A stretch of 64,000 nt of DNA from JALYUM01 sp036688685 (GTDB taxonomy: Bacteria; Pseudomonadota; Gammaproteobacteria; Burkholderiales; Burkholderiaceae_D). The DNA is taken from contig NZ_JAQQPS010000024.1 in the NCBI RefSeq assembly GCF_036688685.1, positions 1-64,000 of the forward strand. The letters are read 5' to 3'. Made by a program: the position numbers and the translations under genes. The notes below the pieces were generated by a model that saw only the letters and a program-made list of their open reading frames with translations, searched no databases and was not told where the DNA came from. Within the stretch, counting starts at the first letter, position 1; the number at the start of each line of letters is the position of its first letter. Below, piece by piece: positions 61,525 to 64,000 of the stretch.

Positions 61525-62937
61525 ATGAACGAGGCTGTCCTGGCACCTTGTGATCGCGGCATCGCCGATGGCAAGGCGGGCGCAGCGGTTGCGCATCCGC
61601 GCCTGGTGCTGGCGACCACGATACTGGCGTCGAGCCTGGCGTTTGTCGACGGCTCCGTGGTCAACGTCGGCTTGCCGGCCATTGCGCGCAGCTTTCCGGC
61701 CGATGCCGGCAGCCTGTCCTGGGTGGTTGCCGCTTACCTGCTGCCCTTGAGTGCGCTGTTATTGATCGGCGGCGCGGCCGGCGACCGCTATGGCCACCGG
61801 CGCCTGCTGTTGCTCGGCATCGGCCTGTTCCTGGCGGCGTCGCTGCTGTGCGCCGCGGCGCCCGGCTTGTACTGGCTGCTGGCCGGACGCATCCTGCAAG
61901 GGGTCGGCGCGGCGATGCTGATGCCAACCAGCCTGGCCATCCTCGGCACCAGCTTCAGCGGTGCGGCGCGGGGCCGGGCCATCGGGATCTGGGCGGCAAT
62001 CGGTGCGGCGGCCGGCGCCATCGGACCGCTGATCGGCGGCTGGCTCATCGACCTGGCCGGCTGGCGCGCGATATTCCTGTTGAACCTGCCGATTGGCGCG
62101 GCGGCCATGTGGCTGGGCGCACGCTACGTGACGGACCGGCCCAGCGCCAATCCGGCGCCGCTCGACTGGCCGGGTGCATGTCTGGTCACGGCCGGCCTGG
62201 CCGCGCTGACCTGGGGTCTGACGCTGGCCTCGTCGCAGCAGGGCGCGCCGGCTGCCGCGTGGAGCATCGTGGCCGTGGGCGCGGTGCTGCTGGCGCTGTT
62301 TTTGCGGTGCGAACAGCGCCGCGGCGCGCAAGCAATGATGCCACTGTCGCTGTTTTCATCGCGTGCCTTCGTGGGTTTGAATATCCTCACCTTTTTGCTG
62401 TACGGCGCCTTGGGCGGCATGCTGGTGCTGCTGCCGTACCTGCTGATCGAATTGAAAGGGTATTCGGCAACCCAGGCCGGCGCGGCGCTGTTGCCGATGC
62501 CGCTGCTCATCGCGCTGACCGCGCCGACGATGGGCAAGCTGGCCGCCAGCTTCGGCGCACGGCTGCCGCTGACGATCGGTCCGGCCGTGGTTGCCGTCGG
62601 CTTTTTGCTGGCCATGCGCATCGGCGCGGCCGACAATTACTGGACCGCGACCTTGCCGGCGATGTTGACAATCTCGCTAGGGATGGCCGGCGCGGTGGCG
62701 CCCCTGACCAGCGCCGTGCTGGGCGCGGTCGACGCGCGCCATACCGGCATGGCGTCGGGTTTTAATAGCGCAGTGGCGCGCACTGGCGGCTTGATTGCCA
62801 CCGCCATGTCGAGCGCCATTCTGGTGGCGCATGCGCAGCAGTTGCAGTCATCGTTTCACGTGGCGATGGCAGTCTGTGCCGCCAGCGCTGCGGCGGCCAG
62901 CGCCTGTGCCTTCCTGTGGCTGGCGCCGAAGGACTGA
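61525..62937 (+). CDS. DHA2-type MFS drug exporter
   Basis: 470 residues with fourteen hydrophobic segments, the number of the EmrB/QacA (DHA2) group. Marks are ILASSLAFVDGSVVNVGLPA (motif D1-like), AAYLLPLSALLLIGGAAGDR, YGHRRLLLLGIGLFLAASL, GRILQGVGAAMLMPTSLAIL, then GRAIGIWAAIGAAAGAIGPL. It exports hydrophobic toxic compounds with protons. No EmrA-like partner is adjacent. It is divergent from the chemoreceptor; a 315-base gap with the repeated TGTTACAC lies between them. Confidence 0.9.
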   Translation: MNEAVLAPCDRGIADGKAGAAVAHPRLVLATTILASSLAFVDGSVVNVGLPAIARSFPADAGSLSWVVAAYLLPLSALLLIGGAAGDRYGHRRLLLLGIGLFLAASLLCAAAPGLYWLLAGRILQGVGAAMLMPTSLAILGTSFSGAARGRAIGIWAAIGAAAGAIGPLIGGWLIDLAGWRAIFLLNLPIGAAAMWLGARYVTDRPSANPAPLDWPGACLVTAGLAALTWGLTLASSQQGAPAAAWSIVAVGAVLLALFLRCEQRRGAQAMMPLSLFSSRAFVGLNILTFLLYGALGGMLVLLPYLLIELKGYSATQAGAALLPMPLLIALTAPTMGKLAASFGARLPLTIGPAVVAVGFLLAMRIGAADNYWTATLPAMLTISLGMAGAVAPLTSAVLGAVDARHTGMASGFNSAVARTGGLIATAMSSAILVAHAQQLQSSFHVAMAVCAASAAAASACAFLWLAPKD

Positions 62938-62940
62938 ACC

Positions 62941-63305
62941 TCAGGCGCCGAACGCGCCGTCGATGGTGTGCATCGCGCCCGTGACAAAACCGGCTTCCGG
63001 TCCGGCCAGCCAGGCCACCATGCCGGCCACTTCCGCGGCCTTGCCATGGCGCTTGATCGCCATGAAGCTGTGCATCAGGTCCTTCATCGGGCCGTCGGCG
63101 GGATTGGCTTCGGTGTCGATCGGGCCCGGTTGCACCACGTTGATGGTAATGCCGCGCGGGCCGAAATCGCGCGCCATGCCTTGCAGCGCGGATTTGCTGA
63201 GCGCATACGATGCCATGCCGGGCAGGGGCATGCGGTCGCCATTGACCGAACCGGTCACGATGATGCGTCCGCCCGGCGGCATCTGGGCGGGAACGCGCTG
63301 CAACG
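62941..63305 (-). pseudogene. 3' part of a short-chain dehydrogenase/reductase gene
   Basis: The SDR C-terminal half is intact in frame: GRIIVTGSVNGDRMPLPGMA, SYALSKSALQGMARDFGPRG (YxxxK), ITINVVQPGPIDTEANPAD and a TIDGAFGA end. The N-terminal half with the Rossmann glycines is missing. At about 63305 the frame leaves SDR sequence and joins the reverse-oriented TetR remnant. The stop at 62941 is 3 bases after that of the MFS gene, so the convergent neighbour is intact. Confidence 0.75.
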
Positions 63306-63532
63306 ATCCGGAGGCGCGTGAACTTGCGCGCGGCTTCCACGTTGCTGCCCAGGCCTTCATGCGCGGCGCCATCGCGGCGCGCTATCCGCAAGAGGCCGGG
63401 CACTTGGCCGATTTCGTGTGCACCACCATGGTCGGCATGTCGGCCAGCGCGCGCCATGGCCAGAGCCTTGAACGGCTGCTGGCGACCGCGCGGTTGGCCG
63501 GTGTGGCGCTGGCGCAAGCAATTCCCGGCTGA
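63306..63532 (+). pseudogene. 3' part of a TetR-family regulator gene
   Basis: About 75 codons reading REELARGFHVAAQ-like sequence (RELARGFHVAAQAFM), then RYPQEAGHLADFVCTTMVGM and ARHGQSLERLLATARLAG. This matches the C-terminal ligand domain of TetR/AcrR proteins (GMSASARHG is the common end motif). The N-terminal helix-turn-helix is missing. In many genomes this TetR is divergent from an SDR gene, and here only the 3' ends of both remain, back to back. Confidence 0.7.
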
Positions 63533-63617
63533 ATCGCGCAAGCGACGCGCATAATGTGCAGTCGCCAGGGCAGGGGGAGCGCGGGCTCGCCGCTACTGCG
63601 CGCAGGAGAACCAGCAA

Positions 63618-64000
63618 ATGCAGGAAGATGTAAGCAGCGGCGCGGCGTTTGCGCATGCAGCCGGGGACAGCACGGCGCCAGCGAGCGCGATTTCGATCGA
63701 ACAGGGCCTGCAGGCAGCCGGCGTCGGCAAGTTCCAGTATTGCCTGTTCCTGATTTTTGGCCTGGTGTGGATGGCGGATGCCATGCAGGTGCTGTCGATC
63801 GGCTTTTCCGCACCGTCCATCGCGCAGACGTTCGGCGTCACGCTGCCGCAGGCGCTGCAGACCGGCACGCTGTTCTTTGTCGGCATGCTGGTGGGCGCGT
63901 TTGGGTTCGGCCGGCTGGCCGACCGCATCGGGCGTCGCCCGGTGCTGATCGCTGCGGTGCTGCTCGACGCCTGCTTTGGCGTGGCGTCGGCGTTTGCGCC
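63618..64000 (+). CDS. MFS transporter, N-terminal part (cut by window edge)
   Basis: Start at ATG 63618 with CAGGAGAACC upstream; 127 residues to the edge. A hydrophilic leader (about residues 1-38) precedes FQYCLFLIFGLVWMADAMQV, GTLFFVGMLVGAFGFGRLAD, RIGRRPVLIAAVLLDACFG. The GRLADRIGRR loop is the canonical MFS motif A (G-x-L-A-D-R-x-G-R-R). The type, with its long leader and single aspartate in the first helix, resembles the SV2/sugar- and aromatic-acid symporter branch, but too little is visible to be sure. Confidence 0.8.
   Translation, partial: MQEDVSSGAAFAHAAGDSTAPASAISIEQGLQAAGVGKFQYCLFLIFGLVWMADAMQVLSIGFSAPSIAQTFGVTLPQALQTGTLFFVGMLVGAFGFGRLADRIGRRPVLIAAVLLDACFGVASAFA

Overview
The window is high-GC (low-GC only around 57491-57910) and reads like the chromosome of a Massilia/Duganella-type betaproteobacterium (Oxalobacteraceae). 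Pointers are a PEP-CTERM exported protein, an OsmC-YcaO fusion, a full glgBXCAP operon, a phosphocholine-specific phospholipase C and many lineage-type regulators and transporters. The assignment is inference from gene content; no rRNA or tRNA gene was seen.

Region by region. 1-5878 (minus strand): the start of an extracellular contractile injection system (eCIS) operon, namely a DUF4255/Pvc16-like protein, a carboxypeptidase-regulatory-like protein, a tail sheath, a tail tube and a second sheath cut by the left edge. A consensus sigma-54 promoter lies in front of it, with inverted repeats and an orphan sigma-54-activator gene directly upstream. 6096-14463: unlinked housekeeping genes (DUF427, OsmC-YcaO, cytochrome b561, DUF2252), a decayed SDR gene and a small ABC exporter with GTG and TTG starts. 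14464-17944: a tandem duplication of a two-gene envelope cassette (periplasmic protein plus BamE-like lipoprotein), flanked by a hemolysin III gene on one side and a short relic of the same gene on the other. 18023-24742: PEP-CTERM protein, phospholipase C, alpha/beta hydrolase, then a decayed stretch with a 5'-truncated GAF gene and two small envelope proteins.

24937-37228: regulators with divergent targets (MocR; LysR with a metallo-beta-lactamase-fold protein; LysR with an F420-type NADP oxidoreductase). Next comes a four-gene operon of homospermidine synthase, YgiB-like lipoprotein, YgiC-like ATP-grasp ligase and DUF350 membrane protein, then a histidine phosphatase, a Gfo/Idh/MocA oxidoreductase, an MFS exporter and a 43-residue membrane protein. 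37255-42177: a fructose-type ABC uptake system (frcB-frcC-frcA) with an AGE-family sugar epimerase/isomerase at its end and a divergent FrcK-like kinase. 42205-46726: an M13 peptidase and a P450/monooxygenase pair divergent from an ArsR-family regulator.

46747-56113: glgB-glgX-glgC-glgA-glgP, one tightly packed minus-strand operon for glycogen synthesis and breakdown. 56488-64000: M23 peptidase, an AT-rich orphan gene, RcnB-like protein, periplasmic nucleoside hydrolase, chemoreceptor, DHA2 drug exporter, a deletion scar joining the 3' parts of an SDR gene and a TetR gene, and the start of an MFS transporter cut by the right edge.

The most distinctive system is the eCIS operon with its apparent sigma-54 control by an activator that has a degenerate receiver domain and a non-consensus GAFTGA loop. 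Next in interest are the homospermidine/ATP-grasp/DUF350 operon and the recent duplication and deletion scars. Products were recognised by reading sequence motifs; no database search was run.
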